Source: Schistocephalus solidus
Taxonomy: Eukaryota; Platyhelminthes; Cestoda; Diphyllobothriidea; Diphyllobothriidae
DNA length: 64,000 nt
Reading direction: 5' to 3'
Assembly (NCBI GenBank): GCA_017591395.1
Contig: WEDG01000352.1
Location: 124,001-188,000 of the forward strand
The notes beneath the pieces are model-generated. The model saw only the letters and a program-made list of their open reading frames with translations. It searched no databases and had not been told where the DNA came from. Below, in pieces: positions 1-11,089 of this stretch (the stretch's first letter is position 1; each line of letters begins with the position of its first letter). Position numbers and translations under genes: made by a program.

Positions 1-84
1 ATAGTTGTGGCTGCCCCCTTCCACTTTCCTAAGGAAGTTGGTTATGTTTCCAGATGTCACGGCGTCTCAAAAATGGTGCATAGA

Positions 85-465
85 AGGTTCCTAACGTGTC
101 GTATAACTGCGCTGAGCAGGGCTACATTTGCTTCTTATTAATGTGGGATAGTGATAGTCAGCATGCAATTACTCCTTCTTTTAATTTGGCCTTCATTACA
201 CTCCCACTCCGTGGGATCCGAGCCAGGTATGGCGCCAGGCACCTGCGGGACCTGTGGGGTCGGGACCTCCCCTCCGGTTTTCTTGACTCTGTCTTCACAC
301 CGGGCATAGACGGGTGAGGTAGCGAGAGTGCGGTATCTGCAGCACATTTTTACTATCATTTAAAATTAATTCACACGCAAGTCATCGTCCTTGCACCACC
401 ATGCTCTAGAGGACACGGTGGACCTTGTCGAAATCGATGGCCGAACTGTCGGATCATGAGAACTC
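85..465 (+). repeat. Short dispersed repeat, copy A (SINE-like family)
   Basis: This stretch matches, in the opposite orientation, the repeats at 49750-50180 and 58617-59080. Shared blocks are the phrases around ctccgtgggatccgagcc (near 205-225), cttgactctgtcttcacacc (near 282-302) and gtggaccttgtcgaaatcg (near 419-437). The left part is more diverged. No open frame is preserved between copies, so it is a non-coding repeat rather than a gene. It would lie in a downstream intron of the WWOX-like gene if that gene continues leftwards. Family identity is unknown to me. Confidence 0.7.
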
Positions 466-1151
466 GTGCCCATATGATATTTGGGTGGCTGAGGGCCGCT
501 TCGTACTAGGTTAGAACTCAAAAAGTGCGTCGTAGAGAGAAGCAGAGGGAGACGTGGAGACGGGGTCGAAAGCCTGACCATTCAATGCACCCGAACCATC
601 TAAGTTGTCTTTGGCTAGGCTTCTCACCGAAGAGCGCGATGGGTAAGAGAACAAAGATTAGGGGAGATCCTGTAAAGTTTACAATTAATGCGCAAGCTAC
701 TAGTGCTCCGACGGTAGTGATCCTTTCGTGTTACACGGAATAAATGTCACGAGAAAGTCTGGGATTACCCTGTTCTCCACCGTTATAGGAGGCTTATTAA
801 GGACTCATTTTGACCGTTTTTTGAATCCATGACCTTCGGACGTACTACGCCATACGTCTCGCTGGTCATCTTTGAGGAACAGATGGACGGCAGTGGAGCA
901 AATGAGCAATATACCCGTAATCCGCGAGGGGTAGGATGCGGGTTGGAAGGCAAATTAAGAGGATAATTGCTGTTTTAGAGCAAGTAGCTTTGAAGCAACA
1001 GAGCTTCCGTTTGAGGACAAACAAGAGACAAAATCCACCGATTGGTAAATTCGTATAAGCAGAGCGAGGCTGCATTGTTTGAATCCAAAGACCATAGAGG
1101 GTGCGTCGCCCGACAAGACAAATTAACATCGGAAACCATAAAAACCCTGAC
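466..1151. other. No recognisable gene; probable WWOX-like intron
   Basis: I see no coding match here on either strand. The minus-strand donor at 1151/1150 suggests this is intron of the WWOX-like gene. I looked on the minus strand for the next dehydrogenase exon, which should carry the YxxxK catalytic motif, and did not find it; it is probably left of the window. Confidence 0.4.
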
Positions 1152-1373
1152 CTGTGTGCCTCACAGGAGACAAAAACAATACGGCCGTTGCCCGCTTGAC
1201 GAAGAAGAGGGTAGAGGAGACGGAGAAGAAGGGCATGGGAGATGAAGTTCACTTGCACTGTCCTGTCAAATGCACATCCGATTTTGTTCGAAGGGGAGTT
1301 GCAGCTGGTGAGGGCTGCATTTTCGCCAACCCAAAATCGCAAGATGATGTGGTGGAGCCAGTCAAACGGCCAT
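1152..1373 (-). CDS. WWOX-like dehydrogenase exon (middle of SDR domain, partial)
   Basis: This exon encodes the middle of a short-chain dehydrogenase/reductase (SDR) domain. The minus-strand frame shows NAA, then TVQVNFISHALLLRLLYPLL and GRIVFVSCEAHR, which correspond in order to the NAA loop, the FQVN helix and the catalytic-serine strand (VSS.SHR) of WWOX and retinol dehydrogenases. The second serine of the usual VSS is a cysteine here. The donor is CACACAG|GTCAGG at 1152/1151, leaving phase 2. The right end is uncertain: acceptor AGs are visible at 1375-1374 (exon from 1373) and 1264-1263 (exon from 1262), and neither fits the phase-0 end of the exon at 2062. Either a small exon between them is missed or the gene is damaged. 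The catalytic YxxxK part is not in the window. Confidence 0.65.
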
Positions 1374-2061
1374 CTATAGAGATCGAAGGAGGACAGCAGC
1401 ATGATTAAAACTCTCGAGTAAGGCTACTTACATAAGTAGAGTAACATGGATTGTTCCATGTTAGCGACGGGAAGAACAGCTCAGCAAAGCTGTGAAAACA
1501 AACAGCTTCTGAGCCCGTCACCGTTCGTGCGTACGGTCCAAATTGTGTATTTTCATAGAGCAAATACAAACGTGAGTACAGGTTATGTTAATTGCACTGA
1601 CATTTAGGAAAATCTAATTAGCTACTGCCAACTAATATAGTCAAAGAGAGTTATTTCTTCTATTCAGAATTAATGTTGTTTGCTAGGGCGAGAAAACTTT
1701 AAAAAGTCCGCATAAGTAAGTAACAACACTTAAGTCCTGTAGAAAATTTAAATCACAAAATATTCCGCTTTTGGATGCAATAAAGCCTCGACATCTCCGT
1801 GGAGTGAAAATTATGTCCACAACATTCCCACTATAGACTGCTTGGAGTTGTACACAGGTCAAATTAAAATGATTTAAGTTTCGATTAAATTTATCTTACC
1901 CCAGAGAGTTTGACATTTTCTTTGGAAGTTCCGCAGCAGAGAGAATAAGGAAGTTCAGTGGCCAATTCAAGGAATGATAGAGCTATAATGTCCAGGCAAA
2001 ACACAACGATATGAGCTTTCGAAGAGTAGATGAGGAGCAATCATAGTGAGCAGAAAAGTAC
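1374..2061 (-). other. Intron of the WWOX-like gene
   Basis: This stretch lies between two SDR-coding exons on the minus strand. The donor CAGTCAG|GTAC at 2062/2061 is good. I found no further exon in it, although the phases of the flanking exons disagree and one may be hidden. No repeat is recognised. Confidence 0.5.
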
Positions 2062-2301
2062 CTGACTGAATGCGTAGACGCTGCAGAGATCAGCCAGGTC
2101 GGCAAAAGCCCAAAATACGCAATCAGTTCTTGGAGGGGAATATCGAGATAGCATTTGAGAGTTTGTGGGTGGTGTTCGAGAAACGCAGACGATTACCGCC
2201 TCCTGCTTGGCAGCAATTGCCTTCACAACTGCGTTGCCCAGACCCTTGCTGCCGCCCACAATGACGACGAACTTGGAGGTCAAATTGCAGTCGGCTAAAA
2301 C
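2062..2301 (-). CDS. WWOX-like exon: cofactor-binding start of SDR domain
   Basis: This 240-bp, 80-codon exon has phase 0 at both ends. It begins with VLADCNLTSKFVVIVGG and carries the Rossmann-fold dinucleotide motif GGSKGLG (the TGxxxGxG family site), then a helix and the strand FADLADLCSVYAFSQ, matching the LDL..L.SV..FA element of WWOX and retinol dehydrogenases. The acceptor follows a strong pyrimidine tract (CTTTACTTCCCTCAAG|G at 2302/2301). The donor is CAG|GTAC at 2062/2061. The order of a WW domain followed directly by an SDR domain identifies WWOX, a cytoplasmic/mitochondrial oxidoreductase-fold adaptor; substrate cannot be told from sequence. Usual TGANSGIG is GGSKGLG here, so the cofactor loop is somewhat divergent. 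Confidence 0.82.
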
Positions 2302-2417
2302 CTTGAGGGAAGTAAAGCAAGCGGAAAAACTGAAGGCAGTAAGAGTGGAATGGCGCAAAAGAAAGCGGAGCAGGGGGGGGGGCGGAACTTGACAGGACTG
2401 AATACGCCAGCACTTAC
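2302..2417 (-). other. Small intron (116 bp) of the WWOX-like gene
   Basis: The donor is GCTGAT|GTAAGT at 2418/2417, a consensus donor. The acceptor is TTCCCTCAAG|G at 2302/2301 after a long pyrimidine tract. It contains a run of ten G on the plus strand (2373-2382). Reading through the intron breaks the homology, and removing it joins two phase-0 exons in frame. Confidence 0.75.
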
Positions 2418-2544
2418 ATCAGCGGCCGTGGAAAGACTGTCGAACTTGAGCGTGCACTTATTGCGAGAGTGGCCAGGGCGTCGCTTCTTTTTCAATGGAA
2501 GAGCCAAACGCGGGTCAACATAGCTCTGCTTCCCCTGTTGGTGG
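2418..2544 (-). CDS. WWOX-like exon: end of second WW domain and linker
   Basis: The 127-bp exon starts with the last base of a codon, then 42 codons to a phase-0 end. The frame reads HQQGKQSYVDPRLALPLKKK, which aligns to the third strand and tail of the second WW domain of WWOX (DH.NK.T.YLDPRLA), followed by a basic linker and FDSLSTAAD, equivalent to the segment before the SDR domain. The acceptor CATTTTAG|C is at 2545/2544 and the donor GCTGAT|GTAAGT at 2418/2417. The upstream exons with the first WW domain should lie to the right on the minus strand; I could not find them between 2.6 and 5 kb. WW domains bind PPxY-type ligands and give WWOX its signalling partners (family knowledge). Confidence 0.8.
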
Positions 2545-3867
2545 CTAAAATGGTTCAAGTAAAAATTACAAAAACGTCGAAAGTCAAGTGGGGCGAATGA
2601 TTTTCGTCCGCAATTGCCATGAATCTAAGTGTCCACTTTTTGACAAAAGACTGTCAACCTATCATGCATTCGGACATGTACATGGTTTAGACGGAGAAGT
2701 GAAGCCAGTAGAAGGAGCCGAAGTTTTCTAGTACTTTTTTGTATCTGGAGAAAACGCAAGAAAGGTATATACACGCTTCTTCAGAAAGCGTGGCTCTACA
2801 AAGGGTTCGGCGGACTTGAACCTTCTTTCTAGGATTAAAAGCATCACCGGATCCAGACAGTTTTTTCTTTAAGCTCGGGAGCCTGCGTTTACCGCTTTCG
2901 AAAGTCTCTTCGACAATGAAGACAGTGAGCTAGCCTTACGTTGCTGATGTTTCTCACGTCTCGGCCTGAGTAAATGAGACAATAATTATTGATGTACCAG
3001 GTTTTGACATGGACGGGGATTGGTCTTTTATTTTAGTTCAGAAATCCTAGCTTTTCTCCAGCCTGAATTAATCGACGATCAGCTGAAGTTTACCTAGTAT
3101 CAGAGCTGCACAACCAGGGGTCACATGGCTACCGGTCAGAAACTTAAACTCATACGCAAAGAATAAAGGCGGGCAAGTAAATTTTTTATACGATCCGTCA
3201 AAAAATATATATAGCCATTGCTACGTTTTCTTTTTATGTCCCTAGAATTTTTCCGGAACGTATCTTTTCAGGCTTGGTCAACACTTTGATAAGAATATTT
3301 TAAATGAAATTCAGCAGCTTCAGTGGAAAACCCGAGTAATATTCACAAGCTGCCAGCAGACAGTCAAATGGGCACAAATTTTGATTTATTCACCATGCTT
3401 CCATCAGAGTACTAGTTAAAAGGTTAAAAGGTGTTTTGCCAATTTCGCGCTGTTGCATGATAGTCGCGAGGGACTCGGTTCATGGGTGCCCAACCCCCAC
3501 GCTCCAAATGCGGATTTTAGTATATGCTCCAATTTTCAATATTACGGCTTTGAATTTCCCCGGAAATTCATGTACTCACTTGGATTCGATTAGCAGGGAC
3601 AAAATTTGTCGTGCAACAGCTCAAAATTGCGAAACACGTGTCTGGGTCTTAAGCTGGTATTCAAGCTGGGAGTTTGCTTGATCAATCAACATCCACAAAT
3701 TTAAATCCCTTTATAGAAACGTCGTCATTCGCTATTTTCATCTGCTACGTAACGTATTATTTACCACAATACATTTTTGCAAAATAGAAGCTTCAGACGA
3801 GGAGATTTTTGGGTAGAGATGAAGTAAGTTAGGTAGAGGCCATGTTCTGCTATGTTACTCTGAGAGC
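2545..3867. other. No recognisable gene; probably WWOX-like upstream intron
   Basis: I searched both strands for a WW-domain exon (LPPGWE..-like pattern) and saw none. There is no long frame and no recognised repeat. An intron is the likely assignment because the exon at 2418-2544 starts mid-codon and needs an upstream partner. Confidence 0.4.
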
Positions 3868-4235
3868 TAGGTCGACAGTTGGTTCGCATGACTTGTAACG
3901 AAATGCAAACATTTCTAACTGACTATATCTACCACGTGCTCCACTGTGGGGTGGGTGCAGGGAAGGTTGACTTGCGCATGAATTGTTTTACTGTAAGAGT
4001 AAACTTTCGCTACTTCTATCTCACTCTCTCTTCCCTCACCGTTCTAAACCCGGTATCATGACTTATTTCAGAAGACTGGAGGTGTGATCGTGCGCGGGTG
4101 GCCGGCGCGGTATGAGCCTGTACTTAAGTGTGCCACCATACCCACCATGTGTGGAATATGTTATGGGTGCGCATAACGCCTGATATGTCCTGATCTGGCC
4201 CCCGTGTTGGACCAGCGCCTCTACCTTGTGGCTCT
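3868..4235 (-). repeat. Short dispersed repeat, copy B (SINE-like family)
   Basis: Same orientation as the copies at 49750-50180 and 58617-59080. Matching blocks include gtgctccactgtggggtggg (compare 58676 on), tctcactctctcttccctca (compare 58721 on), and cccggtatcatgac before an agaagactggagg block near 4068. The right part, over the ggcgcgg...gtgccacca...ccaccatgtgtgg stretch, is more diverged. It is not coding. Confidence 0.6.
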
Positions 4236-5829
4236 TCGTAGGCTGAATTATAACAAATATGGCAACTCCACCTAAGGAACCCTTTCTAACCAAAATAATA
4301 CCTCAGTCAATGTCCCCTAAGATACGTCACCTCCCGTACGCCAAACAAATAAATCTGCATACAAGAGCAACCGTACTGTTTCCTTCGTGTTCATTTTACG
4401 TCTTCCCACAACGAAAGCAAGAAAGTACACGACCTCACAAAATACTGGCCAAGACGAAGTAGGTAGAGGATATTCATGCCCAACTCCTTGTCCCTGGCGT
4501 GAAAACATAGCGAAAGTGAAAGTGCTGGTATCGAGCTTTTGACTTAACAACTTATCAGGTGGTCCAATTTCGAGGGCATACGACCCCTTCAAATGTTACC
4601 TTTAACGCCAAATGTCAACTCTACATGCAAAAAGTTATTCCACCAAGTGGAGTTTCTGACGTCAACCATTTTTGGCTTCGAAGTTCTAATAACTTTCTGT
4701 CGCCCTGATGGTGGCTATTTTCTGAGACCGCAAAAGTTACTACGCCTCACTGGTAGGAGAAACATGCTAAAAGCCCATAGTTAAAATATATTCAACGTAT
4801 GAATGGACAATTTAACGTACTTGACAAATAGGGTGGTGTTTGTTGGCGACTGAGTGCGCAGCCAACCATCCGGAAATGGCAAAAGAACACGTTCGCAATC
4901 ATCAATCGGGTGCCTTGTACGTACTTCTCCATTGAAACAACTAGAAGGGTAATCCGAAGATTGATAACTGCGTTTTACTTGACAAAAACGACCCGATCTG
5001 TGTGTTCGCATACTTTGATGTGCCATTCTGGAGGCAACGCGTCATCGGAATCTGAGTCGCAATCCATGTAATGAGGGATCTTCTGGGGCAGTCTTAAATT
5101 GTCGAGAAAATCATCCAAGACCGACAGCACTGTTGGTTAGCAGAAGGTTCCATTATCCCAGTGGTATGAGTCCGCCGCAAGAATCCACAGTTCACATCGA
5201 TTTCACCAGTTAAAATGTGTGGGTTATACAAAAGGCCTAGTAATTTTGTAAGAGAAAACACGTTAGGGTCACTGAAAATTCTCCAACAGTGATGATGCCT
5301 TTGCAAGTGGCGGGGGTGGTGAATATGGGTATGAAGGTCGATCATGAGAATAAAAACATTTGAAGTGAGTCCAGGCCCGACTTGCAATTCCCACCCAATT
5401 AGTGGCGGAACAATCTATATATATAACCTATGGTGTAAAGACTACTGAGGTATCTCATTCGTAAAAGTTGACACGAGTGGGTTCCGTTTGTATTTATGAC
5501 GTCTGTGAACAAAAACGTAGAAATAGGAGTAAGTAAGAAGAGCAGACGACTCTGTCATGTGTGCCTCTTTCGTGTCATGCTATGGCCCGACCGTCTGGAT
5601 TACATTTTCACCCTAACGGTTAAAATGTCCCTTAGACGTTATAATAACTGCTGTGAATGAGTTGACTAAACCTAGGCTTCCTCATAAGCATAATACAGGT
5701 TCATTGCCCTAGAGTGTGGTTTTAGTGAGACGTATAAGTCTGTAATCAGTTCATAAGTCTGGGTAGACACCTAGCATGGTAGCGGATACAGCGGAGTATC
5801 GGAGAAGATGATGTGCGTGGAAACAATAT
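4236..5829. other. No recognisable gene
   Basis: I see only short random frames here, with no splice-supported coding and no recognised repeat. Confidence 0.35.
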
Positions 5830-6310
5830 TTTACGAGACTGTTCAATTTTACGGTTAGCGAACGTAACTGAGTATTCACATGACCCGATGAAATCTTCTC
5901 AACCTCGTAGTCTTTATGTAGGGCCTTTCCGAGAATCCAGTCAATAGCGTAGTTGAACAAAATGGGCGACAGGATACAACCCTGTCGAATGCCACGCCGA
6001 ATACCAAACGGGTGTGAAAGAGTGTAATGGACCAAAACTCATGCAATAGTTGAATTTTAATAGGCCTTGAGTAGGATGATGAATTTTTGTGGTACAAAAT
6101 ATAGTGCCATTACCTGCCATAATAATTCACTGTGGACGGAATCAAACGCGGCGGCAAAGCCAACAAAGCATACGGCTGTGGGTTGGTGGTAAATATGGCG
6201 ACATAACTTTCTCATCTCCGGTAGGCTATGCAAACTTACAGTTTCTCATTTACCTAGGCTTGATGCAATGTCAAAATACCTGCATGCGTACATAAGCAAC
6301 ATGAGATTGG
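5830..6310 (-). pseudogene. Reverse transcriptase fragment of a non-LTR retroelement
   Basis: The minus strand reads PTAVCFVGFAAAFDSVHSEL (RT motif A region), then KFIILLKAY, LSHPFGIRRGIRQGCILSPI (motif B region, GxRQGCxLSPxLF) and NYAIDWILGKALHKD. This is the fingers-palm part of an endonuclease/RT polyprotein of a lineage common in flatworms. The first acidic residue of motif A (F.DF..AFD) is glycine here, and stop codons interrupt it after LLKAY and nearby. The homology fades before the YADD motif, around 5850. The RT at 47280-48310 belongs to the same lineage and begins near WIL.KAL, where this one fades. It is dead. Confidence 0.85.
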
Positions 6311-9300
6311 CAAAGAGGTCGTCCATGAGAGCCGTAACAGAATAAAATAATAAATTGCCCACCAACCGTATGACAGGGCCCATACATACTCGTTCCGACT
6401 TCGATCATGTGAACGCAGGGTTCAAGGACTCGCAGTTCTGTTAAAAACTAGTACGTTGCAAGATTTAACTTCTCATCCTAATAAGATACTTACGTGCTTT
6501 ACCAAGTGGGTAAAACACAGATGATTTAGATAAGCGTATGTCTAATGTCTTATTCGACAACGAAATAACCGTCCACATAAACCTTAAAAGCAAAAGTTGA
6601 AGAACAATTTATGCGGATCCAATCTATACGACCTGATTACGGGTGCATTACTGATAATGATGTTTTCGTAGTTGAGTAAAGGAGGTCGGATGAACCTCTA
6701 CGAACTAGAGTCCACGTTCATCAGGCGGCTAAAATAACCTTGAACGCATACGGGAGAGTTTATACGTAGTCCACGGCCGTAAGTTACAATAGTTATTTAC
6801 ATATCTTCTTTTCTCGTTCGATGGACAATTTCAGAGCAAACCAGCCAGACAACAATATCGTCATATCCTTAATCAGCAGGCTACAGCCAGCCGAGCAAAC
6901 GGCCAATCATAGCTTGAAAATTGAACAGTAACTGTATGTGAATGAACTCGTTGTTCTAAATAATATTTTGATAAACTTTTCGAAAAAAACTCGCTGAGTT
7001 GCAGCTTAAGTTTTAAATTGCATTATGAGCTTTATCGGATTTCGGTCGCACGTTCATATGGGTTAATTTGGATGGAAATACGCAGCTATAGGTCAGAAAT
7101 TTGGGACTTACGCCAATTAGCCACTTCTATTTTAGACCGCTGTCTATAGTTTTAGGGAATTAAGCAGTATATGTGCAACTCAATTTCGGTCGATATGGAC
7201 AAAGTGACCAAAGTCGATATCAAGTGGACGATCAGCCGCCATTGACGTGCTATAAGGGTGTGCGTCATCGATGCGCTTCCACTCGTGATTTTCTGGTGCT
7301 CCATGAGCAGACCGTTTTATCCTACACTGGACTGTCAAATGCAGAAATGCATGAAATGTTAATCCAGTTCAACTTCATCACCTAACCAACTCGCGTTCGC
7401 GCGGACGCTGTAATCTGTGCTACGACCGCTAGTGCTCTTTATGCAAATTATGGATTCAAATGGTCACCATGGGTGCGACCTTTGCACACGGATAGGAGTC
7501 AGGACTCTTGTGCAAGATCCATGCTTAGTTAATTAGCATTCTATACGCTGATTGACTGATGCGGCACCACCGGTCACCCGTGTTAGTGAACTACGCGTAC
7601 GCTTGCGTTAAACAGAGTCTTGTCCAGAGTGCACATAATCAACACGGCCGGTCATACAGTCCTCTTGCCCTCCCCCACCTTCCCCCACCAGACATTTACC
7701 TGCATGGGGTTGAAACACAGAAAGCCGCGATTCAGACCATGCGACACTTGCGCCATATGAAACATGTGAGCCACAAAAATAGTACCTCATTGAATGGGCA
7801 CACACAGGCGGTGCGAGCATTTTTGAGTGCAAAAAATGAGGTCGGTACTGAGGAGCCTAGCAGGACAAGCGTCATCAAGCGAATGTGAGAGAGCTTACTG
7901 AAGATCGTTTACACCGAAAAAATTTTATCTACTTTAAAGATTCTCCAGTATTAACAAACAAAATCCATGCATGTTTAATCAAGAAAGCTTTTCGTATACG
8001 TCAGTACATTCTGCCCGAGTAATTTATTCCGAAGATAAGGAATAACAGTCCCTTGTTTAATCACCTTTCTGTGCTCATCTCAAACAGGCGCAAAATGACA
8101 AATACACACTTAAAATTGAAAATAACAGCTTAAGTTTGACCTTGATGATTTTTATTGGATAGGTAAATGAAAAGTGAGCGTAACAGCAGTTTTTAAAACT
8201 GGCATAGTTCTGCTATCAAGTTAAGGTGAAACGAAATTTTTGCCAAGAAAGTCCTGAATTCCAATAAAACATTAGAAATTTAGCCTATTTTGTAGGAAGC
8301 AATTGAGGCTGCATATAATCAGGCAGGAATGGAAAATTCATGAAAAGCTCGGATTCCTGTTTATTCAAACTACTTAAAATTTGTCCAAATTATCTTAAGT
8401 TTCCGTTAGTCCCGCAGACGTCAAAGTGTCTGATTAATCGGTGATTATATAATTAGAGAAAAAGCTTAATATTTCTACCAGAAAATTTCTACGCACCTAA
8501 TCAGAGCAGAGTGGTTAATCGTATGACATTAGTTCATAAAAACAGTCAGCAGTAGATGACTATACAATCGCGTACAGTCAGCTTTATATGCGCATCAAAA
8601 CTTCAAGCCCAGGTTATACTTAACAATTTAAATTACAAAAAGTTGAGTTATAATAAAATTATATCGTATTAGATGATGAATCAATTGACGAAGATTACGG
8701 CTGATTTTTGAATGAGATGTAAGGTCACACGAACCACAGAGGTCATTATACCTTTAAAAATTTGTTTAGTTAATAGTAACTTCAAAAGTATCTGGAGAAA
8801 CAATAACCAGGATTTGGTATGTGCTGTCGCAAGAGTGCAGAAAAACATAAGGGAAGATTTTTGCGGTGGATTGTTTCACCACCTGTGTTGGCATTTTCTC
8901 AATTCATTGCGTTTGAAAGAAAATTTGCGCTCATCTTTTAACTTTTTTTTTATTATTATTATTATATTTGTAAGCGAATGATGTTCACTATGCTTGTTAA
9001 TCCTACGGGAGTTAATTCACGGACATAAGATGAATCGGGAAAGGTCGAAATAAGCCGCGGACGGAGAAGCAGTGCACCTCATGCATGACATAATAAACTA
9101 TAAGGCATCTAACACGGTTTCGTCTCTAAGTTTTTTCGCCTTTTGTGTAGATAAATTCTCAGAGGCAGGACTGCCGTTTAACCACATGTAGTCCTGTGTA
9201 AACTTTATGATGATTACTTAGTTATAATGCATTTAACACCTTATTTTCAAAGTTAAACCGTTTTTTATGAGCTGTATAACTTTGCAGTGATTTACAACTA

Positions 9301-9674
9301 CATTGGGACATGAGCACATTCAGAACAGAATTCTCCCATCTCTTACCACTTTCTCTACGAAGTCAGTAAAAGTCAGCACTCAACTAGCGGCACAAATACG
9401 ACTCGTAATTTGGGCATTGGATTGGGTCAGCAACCAATGACACTCATTATAACCTCAGCGCAAACATAAATGCGCATATTTTCAGGCGCAGCATGCAATC
9501 GCACCATCCACATTACTCGTTACACAACATTATATAGGCCGTGCCTAGTAGGCATTTTTTCGGTTTCCTATCCTTGTCACACGACTGCGAATGACTTAAT
9601 CGGTGCCGTGATTATTAATCGGTCTTCCGGCAGACCGCAACAAAACACTACTTCATTTTTAGTTAGTCTTCTTT
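6311..9674. other. No recognisable gene
   Basis: This is AT-rich sequence. The longest frame is a 109-codon one at 7559-7888 on the plus strand; it has no recognisable motif and no splice support, so I do not call it. A T-run followed by a short (TTA)n microsatellite lies at 8943-8966. Confidence 0.35.
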
Positions 9675-10172
9675 TCATTCAGAGAAGAGTGTGCTTTCAT
9701 GTTCAGGCTCTACAGACGCATGGTGCTCAGTCATTTGTAACCACTTTTTTTCAGAAGCTTCCCACCAGAGCTCAATAAGTTTTTCCACCGTCACCAGATA
9801 TTCCCCGATCGTCAACCTACCGGAAGATAATTCAAGAACAGTTTCTTTGTGACCCCAAGGTGACTCAGCTGCTACGAAGTATTCAATCACTCAATTGTGG
9901 GCTGAAAATCCATGACAAATAGAGTAGAGTGCATCTGAATCCGATGGTCTGTGTCCTTTATGCCTGGGGAATATAGCGGATGAGATTGTGGTCATACAGT
10001 TAATTTCATCCCTCCTAACGTCTGTGTCTCTGCTCTGCAACCGACGAATGTCAACTAATAAATCACAGTGCAACTGGTGAGTGCTGTACAGGAAATGTCC
10101 ACCCCGAAATTCAAATTCGGTCCTGTCTTTCAAATAACCGCTACATTTTTTTACCTTATGAACTATCGCCAA
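9675..10172 (-). pseudogene. Open stretch of 165 codons with one TGA; unrecognised
   Basis: On the minus strand one frame stays open from 10172 to 9675 except for a single TGA at 9893-9891. The predicted protein has charged, helix-prone segments (for example TVEKLIELWWEASEKKW) and no cysteine pattern or catalytic motif that I recognise. A frame this long could be chance in 64 kb or a decayed exon or retroelement gag. I do not assign a function. Confidence 0.2.
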
Positions 10173-11089
10173 ATCTCGTTGAAAGATTTGTCATGGAGCA
10201 GACTTTTTGTTGATGGTATATTGGTAAATTATTTTAATTGTGCATTAATAGGGCCATCAATGCCTTCATTCTAATCTGCAATATATACATAATGGGCACA
10301 GATTATAAATAAAATATTTTTTACTTAATGTTCAGAGGGTCGCATCATTACAAACTTCGTATCGCGTTATAAATAAATGCACAGTGGATAATTGCTGCAC
10401 TATTTGAACAGCCGTATAAACAGCAGAAATGAGTTTGTATATGAATTCACATCCGATACATAATAATTTTTCATTTTTAACACAAAAACCATCTTTGGAA
10501 TAAACGATGAAATAGGACAGAAGCAGTTAAAACTCCTACAGTTAAATCTCGGGTGGAGTTCAGCGAGCCGCCAATTTAAAAAGAAAAACTAGGAGAAAAA
10601 TCTGCTTCTCTAAAGAATAAATAGCTAGAGTTGATGGGATTGGTACGATGCAATGGGATAGTATTGTGATATTGCTGAAAACGTATAAGGGATTGGAACG
10701 CTCCTGGTCGTGGGAGAGATCATATAACAGCCAAAGCTACTGCTTATAATATTCGGGGAGGTGAGACAGGTGGAACTCCTCGTAGACAACAACGTCGAAA
10801 CAAAGAGGGAAAAGTAGAGGTCACGAGAACATCACCGATCTTTCTGACTGCATAGTTCACTAATAAGGTGGCAAAAACATTAGAACCCACCAAGATCCTC
10901 AACAGATCCTGGAGACCATCGTCCGGGTTGCAGAAACAGAGGAACGTATCAAGGTTGTCGAGAGTTGATTATGATGGTCAAAATGTAAGGGATGAAAAAA
11001 TGACTGCGAATATTGACTCTGCAGAGGATAATGGAAACTTATTTAGGAACCAATATACTATCACTGGAACTGCTTCAAATACCAGGAGG
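10173..11089. other. No recognisable gene
   Basis: This is AT-rich sequence between the open stretch at 9675-10172 and the 3' end of the CR1-type element. Short frames only, and no repeat is recognised. Confidence 0.35.
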
